Assembly (NCBI RefSeq): GCF_000400465.1
Contig: NW_008806282.1
Location: 372,001-436,000 of the forward strand
Length of the DNA: 64,000 bases
Origin: Wallemia ichthyophaga EXF-994
Taxonomy: Eukaryota > Basidiomycota > Wallemiomycetes > Wallemiales > Wallemiaceae
Direction: 5' to 3'
The translations under genes and the position numbers were made by a program. Under the pieces are notes generated by a model. The model was not told the DNA's origin and searched no databases. It saw only the letters and a program-made list of their open reading frames with translations. Position 1 is the stretch's first letter. Every line of letters starts with the position of its first letter. Positions 41,534-53,256 of the stretch are shown piece by piece.

Positions 41534-42196
41534 TAGTTGGTTGTTGTGAGCCGTTCGGCTGCTAATGACGTCGTCTGTTCAACCTTTGAACGGGAATGGA
41601 ATGCAGAATTTTCACTTTTATTTGTTGCTTTCACTTTTTACATTTGTGTTTATAGCAGCGTACATAATGTATTTAAACCTCTTTGTCGACGCGTCTTTGT
41701 TATTTGGATCGAGTGAATGAAACGCGAGGTTGAGTTACGAAACGCGAAATGGATCAATTGGCTGTGTGGATTCTTTGCCCATAACGCCCTCACCCCCAAT
41801 TACTTGAAATGCCTCGCAGCTTTCCAACAACAGGACAAAGCAGCAAAACGCGAAAATAATCTATTTAGAGCGCTTGATAGGGGTGCATGGAGTGGCAAAT
41901 CATGCTCATGCGCACACATACGTACTCATAACGCCCAATATATCCAAACACGAATTAGGTCAGTTGAGTGCATCGCACATATCGACCAATATCCTCATCA
42001 CACCAAACAAACAACGCAGTACACACACACACACCACAGCTGACCTCCATTGCCCTATGCACCGCGTCAAACGAGTCGAAGAAATGGAACATGAGACATT
42101 CGACATGAAACATGCATAAAATAAATTGCTTTTAACTTGATTTAGTTAGTTGATTTTGGTCACTTGAGTTACCGCCTTAACACCACATCAACCCAC
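41534..42196. other. Intergenic region between the RING gene and RPN7
   Basis: A 108-codon plus-strand frame (41717-42043, MKREVELRNAKW...) could be a small gene, but its second half is Thr/His-rich translation of a CA-rich stretch (41990-42035) and looks non-coding. Nothing else was seen. Confidence 0.4.
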
Positions 42197-43412
42197 TTAA
42201 TTCAACACACGTGCCAACTTTTGCACGGAATTGAGGAGGTTATCGCCCCCAGCTACGACACCTTGATAGCTACCCACACGGGCATCTTTGCGACTGCTGA
42301 CGACAACATTGGCCACGCTATCGAGTGTGCAGTTGAGACGACCGGCCGGGATAAGAGAGGAGAATTCCTTGTGAACGAAAGCGTCACTCACGCCGAAAGT
42401 GTTAGCGAGGTGAGAGATGTTGAGTGATTTGTACGACTCCAGTAATTGTCCATAAGCTCTAATACGTATTTCGCGCGAGTAGAACCGCGCATGACCACTC
42501 CAGTACCGAGAAGGAAGAAGATAGGTCTCCTCAACCCCCGCAAGCGATTTGAAGAGAAGGGCGTAGTTGCAATCGTATAAACTGTTAGCGAGATTCTTAA
42601 TCAAGGCGTTGTTGTGCATCAATCCAACTACCTCCGGACTCTCTATAATGCGCTGCTTTAATTGCACTCTGTCCAATGTAAGGAGGGATACTATGACGGT
42701 GTAGATGATAAATTCGTCATACTCGAGAAGCTCGTAAGAGGTGAAAGTGGAGAGAGTATCGAGGAATTGAGTGGTGGCTTTGTGGAAATCGCGCACCATG
42801 AGCGCATAAAGACCAACGTAGACTTTAAGACGATTACGTCTATCCCAGTCACCGCCTTGGTCAACGAGGGTTTGAGCAGCGGCGATGTGCTGGGTGATCA
42901 GACGGTGATCGTTGGTGAAAAGCCCCAGTCTGATAAGAAGCAGATTAAGATCAATCTTGTGACCGATACCGGCTGTTTTGTTGATTGCCTCGGTGATGGC
43001 TGGAATGGAAGCTGGTTTATCGCCAATACGCACGTAATGAACAGCGAGCTTGCGGAGGTTATCGCTGATTTCAGACTCGCCTTCTTCAGCTTGAGCTTTG
43101 GTGATAGCGTGGTGAATTTCATCGACTGTGCTTTGGTTGCGTGGCTGGTGGGTGCTTACGAGTGCGTCTTTCTCGCTCTGTGGGAGGATGGAGGATGGGA
43201 GAGAGGCAGCAAAAGGGGCCATTTCTGGGAGTTCGAGTGAGTATTGTGAATAAGCCACAGGAAATCAACTCACCGTCCCTATTTATCGCCTCAATCAGCG
43301 TCTTACGCGTAGAGTCATGGATATGGGCTAGAGATGGCTGCTGAAGTACAAATACACACTGCGCAAGCGCCAGATTTGGTATCGCAGGTACAGCGTCGTT
43401 ATCTAAAGACAT
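42197..43412 (-). CDS. RPN7: 26S proteasome regulatory subunit RPN7
   Basis: Exons 43412-43274 and 43224-42197 give 388 aa, almost exactly the length of human PSMD6. Features include IPNLALAQCVF at the N-terminus, a TPR-like helical array (LRKLAVHYVRIGDKPASIPA, DWDRRNRLKVYVGLYALMVR, FHKATTQFLDTLSTF), and a C-terminal PCI winged helix (ISHLANTFGVSDAFVHKEFS, AGRLNCTLDSVANVV). Rpn7 is a lid subunit that helps place Rpn11. An in-frame ATG 42 bases upstream (MTHLTTN...) would lengthen the N-terminus; the conserved part begins after 43412. Confidence 0.95.
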
Positions 43413-43539
43413 GATGGGTGATGACGATGGGGAATTGGTTGTAAGGTGTGTCATGGCAGGGAACATATAAATTCCTTTAAAACCTTTGAAAACACTTAAA
43501 AACACCTGAAATACATTTTATCAAATACAAATACATCCC

Positions 43540-44745
43540 TTACCCACTCGATCCATCCAATGAAATTTTCTCATTCTTAGCATGTGTATCACTAAGGACA
43601 TCACTGTCTCCACCGACATCGCACAACGTCAGCGTTGCTCTTTCACCTATCTTGACCCTCGTACAGACGATACAGTTGTCCAACTTTGCGCCATCTCTGA
43701 TTACCACGTTATCCGCGATGATACTGCCGATAATCTTACACCCCTTCCCAATAACGACATTGTTGCCAATAATGCTCATCTTGATTAAAGACTTTTCACC
43801 AATTTTAACGTTGTCTGCGGTAATCACACTTTTTGCTGGCTTTTGCGTACGAAGAATCTCTCTATTCAGTTCAGCATAGGTACCGAGAGTATTTGCGCGA
43901 GCTATTAAGCCATCGTTGGGATTGTGGATGAAATACTGCACGCGTAGGCGATGTTCTGGGGAATTTGAACAAGACTGAGTTGTGGAGTGAGTGAGTGCAT
44001 CGATAAATGGGTCCTGTGCAAGATGAAGGAGATGTGACCACTTATCACCTAGGCCTTTCTGATAGCTCCACTTGCAGAGCCATGGAAGCAGATCTTCTCT
44101 GATACTCGATATCTGTGGTCTCTGTATGAGTAAATCTAAGACACCCTTCCTTACAATGTAAACGTGAGCATCGAGGAGTTTAGTGGAGAGAGACAGATTA
44201 GGGAACTCCCAGAGCAATCTAGTCTTCAAATCGACACCATCTAAAGAGTCACTTGGTGGAATTAGTAGTGTGTTTGAAGATTTGTCGTGGATACAGGTGA
44301 AAGGAGCAGGACCTTCACGAGTACCGTAATCCAAGTGGTTATAGTATAACAAACAAGTGATTAGAGTGTTGTAATGAGATGTTTTGTGTTGTTGTAAAAG
44401 AGAAGACAGAGGTAAAGAGGGTGGAGGAATGATATCGCAAGGGAGAATGATGAAATCGGAGTTTATGAGGTGAGCAAAGTGCCTTAACCAATCAGCAGTC
44501 TCCCAGTTGACGCAGGTGTCGTCGTCTACGGAGTTGTAGTGGACAGAATGCGATTTGAGAAGAGGAGTGAGTTGATTAGAGAAAGAAGCCGGCGAAAGGA
44601 CAAGGAGATCGTTGAGCTGTGACTGATGGCACCATTCAATCACGTAGCTTATAACTGCTTTGTTTCCAACGCTAACGACGGGCTTTGGGGTTGATTCAGT
44701 GAGAGGGAAGAGTCTGGAGTGGCTGATTAGAATGTTAATAGCCAC
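43540..44745 (-). CDS. GCD1: Translation initiation factor eIF2B subunit gamma
   Basis: A single exon of 401 aa. The N-terminal nucleotidyltransferase-like domain has KPVVSVGNKAVISYVIEWC and DFIILPCDIIPP; the C-terminal left-handed beta-helix has hexapeptide repeats (ITADNVKIGEKSLIKMSIIG, NNVVIGKGCKI, NVVIRDGAKL). Together with the epsilon subunit (encoded at 49.4-51.7 kb) it forms the catalytic subcomplex that exchanges GDP for GTP on eIF2, the target of stress control through phosphorylated eIF2. The start is 89 bp from that of the divergent UTP13. Confidence 0.93.
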   Translation of the reverse strand: MAINILISHSRLFPLTESTPKPVVSVGNKAVISYVIEWCHQSQLNDLLVLSPASFSNQLTPLLKSHSVHYNSVDDDTCVNWETADWLRHFAHLINSDFIILPCDIIPPPSLPLSSLLQQHKTSHYNTLITCLLYYNHLDYGTREGPAPFTCIHDKSSNTLLIPPSDSLDGVDLKTRLLWEFPNLSLSTKLLDAHVYIVRKGVLDLLIQRPQISSIREDLLPWLCKWSYQKGLGDKWSHLLHLAQDPFIDALTHSTTQSCSNSPEHRLRVQYFIHNPNDGLIARANTLGTYAELNREILRTQKPAKSVITADNVKIGEKSLIKMSIIGNNVVIGKGCKIIGSIIADNVVIRDGAKLDNCIVCTRVKIGERATLTLCDVGGDSDVLSDTHAKNEKISLDGSSG

Positions 44746-44834
44746 TCTAATTCACCACCCACTTCTGCCCAAATCCACACACAATAATCCCCTTGAATTG
44801 ATTTGACATTTTTCTTGTTTCTTCTAACGTTAGA

Positions 44835-47582
44835 ATGCAACAGCCAGGATTAAAATTATCGTGAGTTTGTTTATTATTTACTGACAACGACGCTTATAAA
44901 TTTGTAGCTTCTCCCCTTCAAAAACATTCAAACCCATCCACACCCAGGGTTCTGTTGATGTTAGTAGCGATGGCTGTTATCTGGCCACTACGCTAAACAC
45001 GCAGGCTATTGTTTATAACCTCAGCACTAGTAATCTGATAGCAAAATCTAATTCTGATGGAAATCACATTTCTACTCTCTGCTGGGCGGGTCAATTGCTT
45101 ATAACGACTACAACCAACGCAATCACTATCCACTCACTGCACAACAACTCACTTTCACCCACTCGCATCATCAACAAACCCCACGACTCCCCTATCCTCG
45201 TCTCCTCCGTTGAATCCTCCTCCAACGCCTTCCTCGCTACTGGCTCTGCAGACGGCGTCGTTAAGGTTTGGGATATCCACAGAGGCTACACCACCCACAT
45301 CTTCAAAGGCCACGCTGGTCCTGTCTCTGCTCTCTGCTGGCGTCGTCAAGGCTCTTCTTTCCAGCTCATCACGGGCTCTACAGACACGCACATACGAATC
45401 TGGGATTTGAACCACCCAAACCACAACAAACCAAAGCACATTCTACAAGGCCATGTTTCTATTGTCCGTGGTTTGTCTCTCCTCGACAACAACACCCTTC
45501 TCTCCGGCGCTAGAGACCGCGTTGTACTCAAATGGGACATTTCATCCACACCCAAGCTAATGCGCACCTTCCCCACACTCAACGCCATTGAAGCCGTAGG
45601 TGTATTCCCCTCAAAAGACGCCTTCTTCACTGCTGGTGAGGCTGGTTTAAAGTCGTATAATGTTGTCTCAGGCGAGCAGCAGCACGACTACGGTGGCGGA
45701 GTAGTCAAGTCGACACGAGTCGACAGCAACGACGATGACGATGATGGTACTGGTGGGCTAGCTACTGCGCACCTGGTCAATATACAATCAACCCCGCACA
45801 TCATGTCGGTGGGGCACGACCAGCTAATCTCCTTCCACCCCCTTTCTTCCACTCCAGCTCCCCCTAGACACATCATTGGCTATCCCGACCAGATTATTGC
45901 CGCCGTCTATGTCTCCCCCACCGACATCGCCATCGCGACCAACGCGCCGCAGATCTTCATCCTCAACAAACACACTCTCCCGTACACGCAGCAGATTCTT
46001 ACCGGACACACAGACACAGTCCTTAGCTTAAAGGCGCTGCCGCAGCGTGGATTGCTCGTTAGTGGGAGCAAAGACGGCAGTGTGCGCGTATGGAAGAGGT
46101 ATGCTGCCCAATTCCACTGTGTAGCTATAGCGAGTGGACACGGGGAATCGGTGGGTGCAGTGGCCATATCGCCCTGTGCGCGCTACCTGATCTCCGCAAC
46201 GCAAGACCGAATCATCAAGCTGTGGGATCTGAGTGTGTTAGGTGGGGTAGTAGATGAGGTTAAGGAAGATGAGGGTGATAGTGCTGCGCCAACTTCAACA
46301 ACCAACCCACATCTCCTCTCCTCATACACCACGCAGCGGATCCACGAGAAAGACATCAACGCACTCGATATCTCCCCCGACAGTCGCTATCTTGCAACAG
46401 GATCCCAAGACCGTACAGCGAAATTGTTTGAGGTGACATTCGACCCGAGAGGGCAACGCGCGAGTGTGAATCTACGCGCTACACTCAAGGCACATAAGCG
46501 CGGTGTATGGGGGGTGCGATTTTCGCCCTATGACCGCCTTTTTGCTACTGCGGGCGGTGATCGCGCCGTTAAGGTTTGGTCACTACGCGATTTCTCCTGC
46601 ATCAAGACACTTGAAGGACACACTAACAGTGTCTTGGATTTGGCCTTCTTGAGTAACGGCCAACAGATGCTCACTGCTGCCGCTGACGGCTTGCTTAAAC
46701 TGTGGAACCTCCACACAGAGCAGTGTGTAGCGACGCTCGATGGACATGAGGATAAGGTGGGTGGGGTTGTGTAAAGCGGGTGATGTTATCACTCTCAGTC
46801 TCACTGTAAACTCACACTCACTTCAGGTTTGGGCACTCGACATCAGCCCCGATTCGACAGAGTGCGTATCGGGTGGGGGTGACAGTTTGCTGACTTTCTG
46901 GGACGACGCCACGGAGACAGTCGAGGAAAGCCACGCGGCCGAGCGCGAAGAGGGTGTAATTCAGACGGAGACACTTGCCAACCTTGTCGCTGTGAAGGAC
47001 TACCAGAAAGCCATCTCACTCGCTATCAGCATGGACCAGCCGCGCAGGTTGTATCAGCTTTTCGAGACAGTGTGGCGGGAGGTAGGAGCGCGTGGCGAAA
47101 CGAAAAATAGCTCCACTCTCGGCAGCAGCGTTGACGGCGCAGTGGGCGCACTTGACGCACACGACCTTCGCAGACTACTGCTGCATGTGCGCACATGGAA
47201 CGCTCACAATCGCTCATCTGCCGTTGCACAGGTGGTGTTGCACGTCGTGCTTAGGACGCACTCGGGTGCGGATATTCGCACGGCTTTTGACGTCGCAAGG
47301 AAGGAGGATGAGCAAAAGGGCCGCGATCCAGGGTACGATGCAGCTGGCGAGTTTGTCCCTCATACCGTTCCTACTACCCTCGGCGGCGAGAAGAAGGCGG
47401 CTGAGGAACACGCATCGCTCAAGGAGATCATCGAGGGCCTCCTCCCCTACACTCAGAGACACCTCTCTCGCGCTGACAAACTCGTCACTGAGAGCTACGT
47501 CGTCGATTTCATTCTGCAGGAAATGGATGATGGGTTGGGGGATGTTGCGGATGTGGATGTGGGTGAGATGGATGTGGATTAG
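44835..47582 (+). CDS. UTP13: Small-subunit processome WD40 protein UTP13 (TBL3)
   Basis: Exons 44835-44860, 44908-46756 and 46827-47582 give 876 aa. Two tandem WD40 propellers are seen; clear blades include GSADGVVKVWDIHRG, GSTDTHIRIWDLNH, GSKDGSVRVWKRY, SATQDRIIKLWDLS, GSQDRTAKLFEV, AGGDRAVKVWSLRD and AAADGLLKLWNLH. A C-terminal helical UTP13 domain follows (YQKAISLAISMDQPRRLYQL, LTTRTH-like helices, LPYTQRHLSRADKL). It belongs to the UtpB subcomplex in 18S rRNA maturation. The first exon is only 26 nt and starts at the ATG. Confidence 0.94.
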
Positions 47583-47879
47583 TCAGACATTACATTGGAA
47601 TGGTTATATAGATATATTTATTGCACATATCAAGTTTAAAGGGTATAATTCTTCATTACAATTGCTGCTACACGCGTGTTTTTTTTTTCTTTTTTTCTCA
47701 AATTGTACATCAAGAGAAGGCTTATACCAAGAAGAAAAATGCTATATCTTCACCTCAGACAATCCGAGTAGATGGAATTCGAATTGCAAGTGTAAAAGTC
47801 TGATTTAAAAGGAATATCATTTATTTAAGGTACAATGTTGATGCAGTTGGTTCTACAAATACAGGTGATGGGTGATAGC

Positions 47880-48302
47880 TTAAAGGTCTTGCGAGTCGAT
47901 GCCCTCGCCCTTCTTGGTCTTGGATGGGAGGAGTTCCGTGTGGATGTTTGGAATAACACCGCCTTGTGAGATGGTTACATGGCCAAGGAGCTTGTTGAGC
48001 TCATCGTCGTTTCTGATGGCCAATTGCAAGTGACGAGGGATGATACGCGATTTCTTGTTGTCGCGTGCAGCGTTACCAGCCAACTCGAGGATTTCTGCAG
48101 CGAGGTATTCCAACACAGCAGCCAAGTAGACAGGGGCACCAGCACCGATACGTTGGGCGTAGTTGCCATTCTTCAAGTGTCTGTGGATACGTCCGACTGG
48201 GAATTGGAGACCGGCCTTTGAGGAACGGGAGCGACCTCCGTCGATTGCGCCTGCCTTGCCGCCAGATTTACCGCCAGATTTGCCGCCGACTTGTTGAGAC
48301 AT
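47880..48302 (-). CDS. HTA1: Histone H2A with C-terminal SQ motif
   Basis: A single exon of 140 aa. The histone fold is canonical ([80 protein letters not shown]). The C-terminus is SQDL, the DNA-damage kinase target that makes fungal H2A the functional equivalent of H2A.X. The N-terminal tail has a repeated [11 protein letters not shown]. The gene is divergent from H2B, the usual arrangement for coordinated S-phase expression. Confidence 0.97.
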   Translation of the reverse strand: MSQQVGGKSGGKSGGKAGAIDGGRSRSSKAGLQFPVGRIHRHLKNGNYAQRIGAGAPVYLAAVLEYLAAEILELAGNAARDNKKSRIIPRHLQLAIRNDDELNKLLGHVTISQGGVIPNIHTELLPSKTKKGEGIDSQDL

Positions 48303-48675
48303 GTTTTGATTTAATAAGTTGAGTGTCGAGAGAAGAAGGGAGCTGTTGCAGTATTTATACTCCACCGAGGAAATCAAAATCGACACGCGCTTCTGATTTT
48401 GGAAATTGATGGTTTGATCTAGAGTGGGTAGCAGGTGGAGGAGTGCGCGTAAAACTCTGAAAAGCACATGAAAAAAATCCTCATAAATCTGGCTAAATTT
48501 TGGTGTGCTTTTTACCCACTGTTACCCCCTTGATCACGGAGATCACTCAACATCAGGCCGGATTTAGAATTGACAAGAATGTTGAATCGCGTGACGTGAA
48601 CAGTTTGGGCTTTGTATAAAATACGCGTTGACAATCCTGGTTAAATCCATCAACCATCTCATTTAATCCATAAAA
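48303..48675. promoter_or_regulatory. Shared H2A/H2B promoter
   Basis: The 373 bp between the two divergent histone starts contains a TATA-like TATAAAAT near 48615, about 60 bp before the H2B ATG. On the other side, TATTTATA lies near 48350, about 50 bp before the H2A ATG. Cell-cycle control from this interval is inferred from the arrangement. Confidence 0.6.
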
Positions 48676-49107
48676 ATGGCACCAAAATCAGCAGAAAAGA
48701 AGCCCGTCTCCACCGCTGGTAAAGCCCCAGCCTCTGCCACCAAGCAACCTCAAGAGGGTGGTAAGAAGACAGCTAAGGCTCCAAAGGCCGACGGGGGCGA
48801 CAAGAAAAAGTCGAACAAGTCCCGCAAGGAAACATACTCGTCGTATATCTACAAGGTCCTTAAGCAAGTCCACCCAGACACTGGTATTTCCAACAAAGCC
48901 ATGAGTGTCCTCAACTCGTTTGTCAACGACCTCTTCGAAAGAGTTGCTTCGGAAGCCTCCAAGCTCGCATCCTACAACAAGAAGTCTACCATCTCATCCA
49001 GAGAAATCCAAACCTCTGTCCGTCTTATCCTCCCTGGTGAACTTTCAAAGCACGCCATCTCCGAAGGTACCAAGTCCGTTACCAAGTTCTCCTCATCCAA
49101 GGCTTAA
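48676..49107 (+). CDS. HTB1: Histone H2B
   Basis: A single exon of 143 aa. The tail is Lys/Ala/Pro-rich ([18 protein letters not shown]). The fold matches the family ([87 protein letters not shown]). The C-terminal helix retains the Lys near its end that is ubiquitinated in other fungi. It is paired with H2A. Confidence 0.97.
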   Translation: MAPKSAEKKPVSTAGKAPASATKQPQEGGKKTAKAPKADGGDKKKSNKSRKETYSSYIYKVLKQVHPDTGISNKAMSVLNSFVNDLFERVASEASKLASYNKKSTISSREIQTSVRLILPGELSKHAISEGTKSVTKFSSSKA

Positions 49108-49407
49108 GCGTCTTGTACACTTTTTGTATTTATAAATTGTATTCACTTATTGCTCTTACGCTATTGAACATGTTATTGTGAGACAATTAATGTCATTGGT
49201 AGAATTGGCATAGGTGACGGAATAGACTATTCAGCGTCCTTGTTGGTTTAAATAAGCATTCCCTTGATGTATTCAACCCTCAGTCAACTTGATTCAATCT
49301 CCAAGCAATCCAAGCAATCCAAGCAATCCAACCAAGCGTTATCAAGCGTTATCAAGCGTTATCAATGTTTTTGCTGTATAATGCATTTCCATATATCGTA
49401 CACGTGT
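49108..49407. other. Intergenic region with short tandem repeats
   Basis: This lies between the convergent H2B and GCD6 3' ends. From about 49301 to 49335 a 9-bp unit (CAAGCAATC) repeats three times, then from about 49337 to 49366 a 10-bp unit (AAGCGTTATC) repeats three times. No gene is supported. Confidence 0.7.
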
Positions 49408-51706
49408 TTACTCGCTCTCACTCTCCTCACTCTCGCTCTCCGCTTCGAGCAATGCCTCGATGAATCTTCTCGACTTATCCCACAACGACTTAATCCCTCC
49501 ATCTGCCCTTGCCTGATCGAGTTTGTACCACGCGAAGAAGGCGTCCTCTGTAACGATTTCGTATTCGTAGAGAGCCCTCAACACGGCGAGGAAGATGTTT
49601 GCATGAGAAGCGTGGTGGATAGCGCAGAACTGCTGTGCTAATAGGACAGTGTGTGTCTGGTCCTCCTTGGTCATTTCGACGACGAGCGGCGCCCACCTGC
49701 CCAGCACATCTTCGACAGCCTTGTACGCCTGCACACCCTCACCAGCCTCCGTCTCCACCTTGCTGAGACAGAAGTCTACTACCACCTTGCGCACCTCCCC
49801 GAGAGGCACATTAGACGCCATGCGTAGTGTCTTCAACTCGATCGCGGCGTTCTCGGATGTGTGGCCCTCTTCGAATGCCCGCTCGAGGGACTGCGTGCAC
49901 TCGTGGGCAAAGTCAGCCGCGGCGCCAACTTTGCCGGCGTTTTCGAGCGTAAGGTTGTCAGTGGCGTGGTGGAGCTCGTCGTCGTCCTCCTCACTCTCGT
50001 CGCTCTCGCCGCCTGAGATGGTCGAGAGGGACGACGTGGAGTGGGCGGCTGCCGTGCCAGCTGACATTCCTATGCGAGAGTAGCGCATACTCAGCGCGGC
50101 TTCTTCGTCGTCGTCGGAACTGTCAACATCTTCTACCTCCATGTCTACCTTGTCAGATGGCCAGAGATAGGCCGTGGAGGATGGGCCGAGGATGGCGGCG
50201 CGTTTCTTGTCGAGATGGTTGGAGTGCTCTTCATCACTCCCATCATCCACACCATCCTCACTCCACCTCTCACTACCTACCCGCGTGTAGGGCGGCAGCG
50301 AGGTTCCTTTCAGCAGACGCACTCCATGGCCGACAAAGCAGCCGGTGTGGAGAGAGACGTCATCCTCGATAACGACGCCATCAGCGACGATAGACTGGTA
50401 GATGCTGCAGCCACTGCCGATAGAGGTTTTGTTCCAGATGTACGAGTGGGAGAGTTGGGTGTTCTCCCCCACAGCCACACCCTGCCCCAGCACCGATCTG
50501 TCGAGTGTAGAGTGCGCCGCAACAGTGCAATGCGAGCCGAGCACCGAGCACACACCCACACGCGCACTCTCAGCCACATCCACCCCCTGCTTCCCATAGT
50601 AGCGGTGTCCGCGGTGATGCAGGAGTCGGTCAGATCCAGGCATGCACTCGTCAGGCACCATCGGATACGTCCAGCGAGAGATTATGTCCTGGCTGATGGC
50701 GTCGTATGAGCGGCTATCCATCACGCGCGCTGCATAACCCCCCTCCTCGTCTTCTATCGCGTGCACGTGGATCGTTTTGCCAAGAAGATCCGAGGTGAGG
50801 ATCCCGTTAATAAAGTCGTGGCGCAGATCTTGATAGTCGAAGTTTTCAGTGAAAAGAAGGAGGACCTGAAGGGAGTGAGAGTGAGAAAGTGAGACAATAC
50901 AATACACAAAAACTCACATCCACTGCACATATATCAATGTAGCAATCTGCGAGATCGTTTCTTATTTGCAGCTCACCAGCTTCGAGAGATTCTTCAGGGA
51001 TGGAGATACGCTTGTGAGTGGCAGATTTGGTGGTGGATGGATGTGCTATAGTGGAGTATGTGTGTAGTTGGTGATTCTCGGGACTAATAACAAAGACGGG
51101 TGATTCAGCTGGAGGTCTAAGCCTGTGACTAGCACCAACTCTCTTCACTACCATGGTCATGATCGCGTCTTTATTCGACTTCCTTCGCTCCTTATGCTCA
51201 GCGACAACGCGGTGGATGTCCACCGTAGAAACGACGTCACCTGAGATAAGAACAAAGTCGGTGCGTATGAGCTGTTTAGCGTCTAGCTCTCTAATTGCGT
51301 CACCCGCGCTAACACTAGTGGTGGACACAATTGGAGTTACAGTGAGAGTGGAGTGAGCAGAAGAGAAGTGAGAGTTCCTTTAGGCGTGTTAGATGGGTGT
51401 ACTGATACGCATATCACACCCACCTCAACCACTCCTTTATCTGATCAGCGTGTGTGCAAGTGAATAGGAACACATGTCCAATTCCAGCTGCAGCGAGGCT
51501 CTCCAAAGTCCAAGCTAGCATTGGAACATTTACTAGAGGTAGCAGACACTGTATATCGTTAGATAGGTCTACTAGTCGCTCCTGACGCCCACCCTCGGCT
51601 TGGTAGCTGTAAATGGCTTGAAACGTGAATTGAAGCTGTCTGCAAATACGACAGCCTGTAGTCCATTCTCCTCGTCGTCGTTATCCAATGGCTTATTTGG
51701 TGCCAT
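49408..51706 (-). CDS. GCD6: Translation initiation factor eIF2B subunit epsilon
   Basis: Exons 51706-51593, 51548-51424, 51377-50918 and 50865-49408 give 718 aa. The nucleotidyltransferase-like domain has LQAVVFADSFNSRFKPFT, RCLLPLVNVPMLAWTLESLA and TDFVLISGDVVSTVDI. The beta-helix follows (ARVGVCSVLGSHCTVAAHST, SHSYIWNKTSIGSGCSIYQS, SIVADGVVIEDDVSL), then acidic low-complexity sequence. The catalytic HEAT-like W2 domain closes the protein (AFFAWYKLDQARADGG, LWDKSRRFIEALLEAE). Epsilon holds the exchange activity on eIF2; its partner gamma is in the same window. Confidence 0.95.
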
Positions 51707-51968
51707 TTTAGATTTTAAATTTTCTTCGAAGTTTTAAACCAAAAGGCGTTGTCTTCCCTCTTCAATGGCGACGTCCATGAGAGTGAGTGAATTGAGTATA
51801 GCGCAGTATACAACACCCACAGCACAAGGATGAAGTATAGCACTGGGCGCTGAATATCAATGAGCCGATAACGCTTAAGGGGGGCCTCAGAAACCCACCC
51901 GCGACTGAATGCAATTGGGTGTTGTGTGCTGTGTAGTGTATAGGAGAGTATACTGACAACCATATTAG

Positions 51969-53204
51969 CTATTCTAACAGCTGTACTAATCTATTCCACT
52001 TTTCTATCATTGGTTTCACCACATTCTCAAATTCCGTGCCTTTCCTGTTGTACATACGTTGTAATTTGAATACCTCTCTATGTCTTTTACCGCACTGTGC
52101 ACACTGTATTGACTCTCTACTGCTGTATTCTGCCAATTCTAGGTGTATTAACCCTGAAACAGCCACGTCAGTCACAACACCCCAACAAACACTCCCACTC
52201 ACTCTCCAATCTACTCACATGCTTACACACGAACCCTGGATCCGCTGCAAATGTCGTATGTAGCCTAGATGTGCTTGAGACAGGTGAAGATGGAAAATAT
52301 TCCCTCAACACCAACTCCTTATTACATTGCTTACTCCAATTATCGATCTTTCTATTGATATTGTTTGTTCTTCCCACTTTGTACTCTGCGTGTCTTGCTG
52401 TTTGTGGCATGCTATACACATAAATCCATCCAGCTACATCTGCGTGACTGTTTATTGTGAGTAATTGAATAGAGGTATACCTTGTCACCCACGCTATAGG
52501 CTTCTCCATCGTAAGTCTCAATTGTATTTGAGTGAAGGTGGACAATCGTTGTTGTGGTATCCAGACTTTTTGAGCATTAGAAACACACTATCAACACACT
52601 CAACCCACAATCAAACTCAATCCAAACCCCACGCTTATTGAAGAATCCCTTCTGTGTCAGTATATCCTTCCCATGCTGGTGACAGAATCGATGAAAATCT
52701 TCACCTGTCTCGACTTTATCCAGCTTGACACGCCGTGTGCATCTCTTTGCTTGTTTGGTAATTCCTTGGCTAAATATGGGTGTATTAGTGACAATCAATT
52801 TCCTCATTATCAACCCACCATTGCTCCGCGTGTGGTGCATCCGATGGTGACGTCGTGAATCCTCTTTTGGAGGGAGAAGAAGCGGGAGAAGAGGCTTGGG
52901 TAGGATATGGAATCGTAGACGATACTTTGGCGCCATTTTTACCCCTAATTTCTAATATTACCATAAGCATCAGCGTTACAATGAAGGAATAACAAACGCA
53001 CGCTTTACACGCGTTTTTGAGCTTTGCCTGGGCTATTGGTTTACTCCCTGAGTGTGATTTTGGATGCCTCGGTTGCGTTGATTGCTTTCTTGGTTGGCTC
53101 AACTGGCTCAACTTGGCTGGCTCTGTATCATCTGAATCGATACGAATTCTACCAAAGCCATGAAATATCTCGTGTAGCACTTTAATTGCTTTGTTTCCCT
53201 TCAT
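51969..53204 (-). CDS. MUG113-like protein with T5orf172 (GIY-YIG-like) domain
   Basis: Five exons (53204-52819, 52769-52609, 52565-52493, 52447-52227, 52153-51969) give 341 aa. The middle holds a cysteine/histidine module seen in this family (CQGITKQAKRCTRRVK, then FHRFCHQHG). The T5orf172/DUF1766 nuclease-like domain follows (AGWIYVYSMP, EYKVGRTNNINRKIDNW, LIHLELAEYSS, then CAQCGKRHREVFKL). Fission yeast mug113 is induced in meiosis; function is unknown. Residues 67-83 are strongly hydrophobic (ACVCYSFIVTLMLMVIL), unusual for the family and perhaps due to an undetected intron. All four introns keep frame, two through less common donors (GTGGGT, GTAAGC). Confidence 0.8.
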
Positions 53205-53256
53205 TTCACTCTTTAAATGGCCAAATCGTGTTCAAGGTGAACCGTCAACAGCCAAC

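Noticed and set aside
41717-42043. A small gene upstream of the RING protein
   Set aside because: The C-terminal half is translated CA-rich repeat, and no splice or family evidence supports it.
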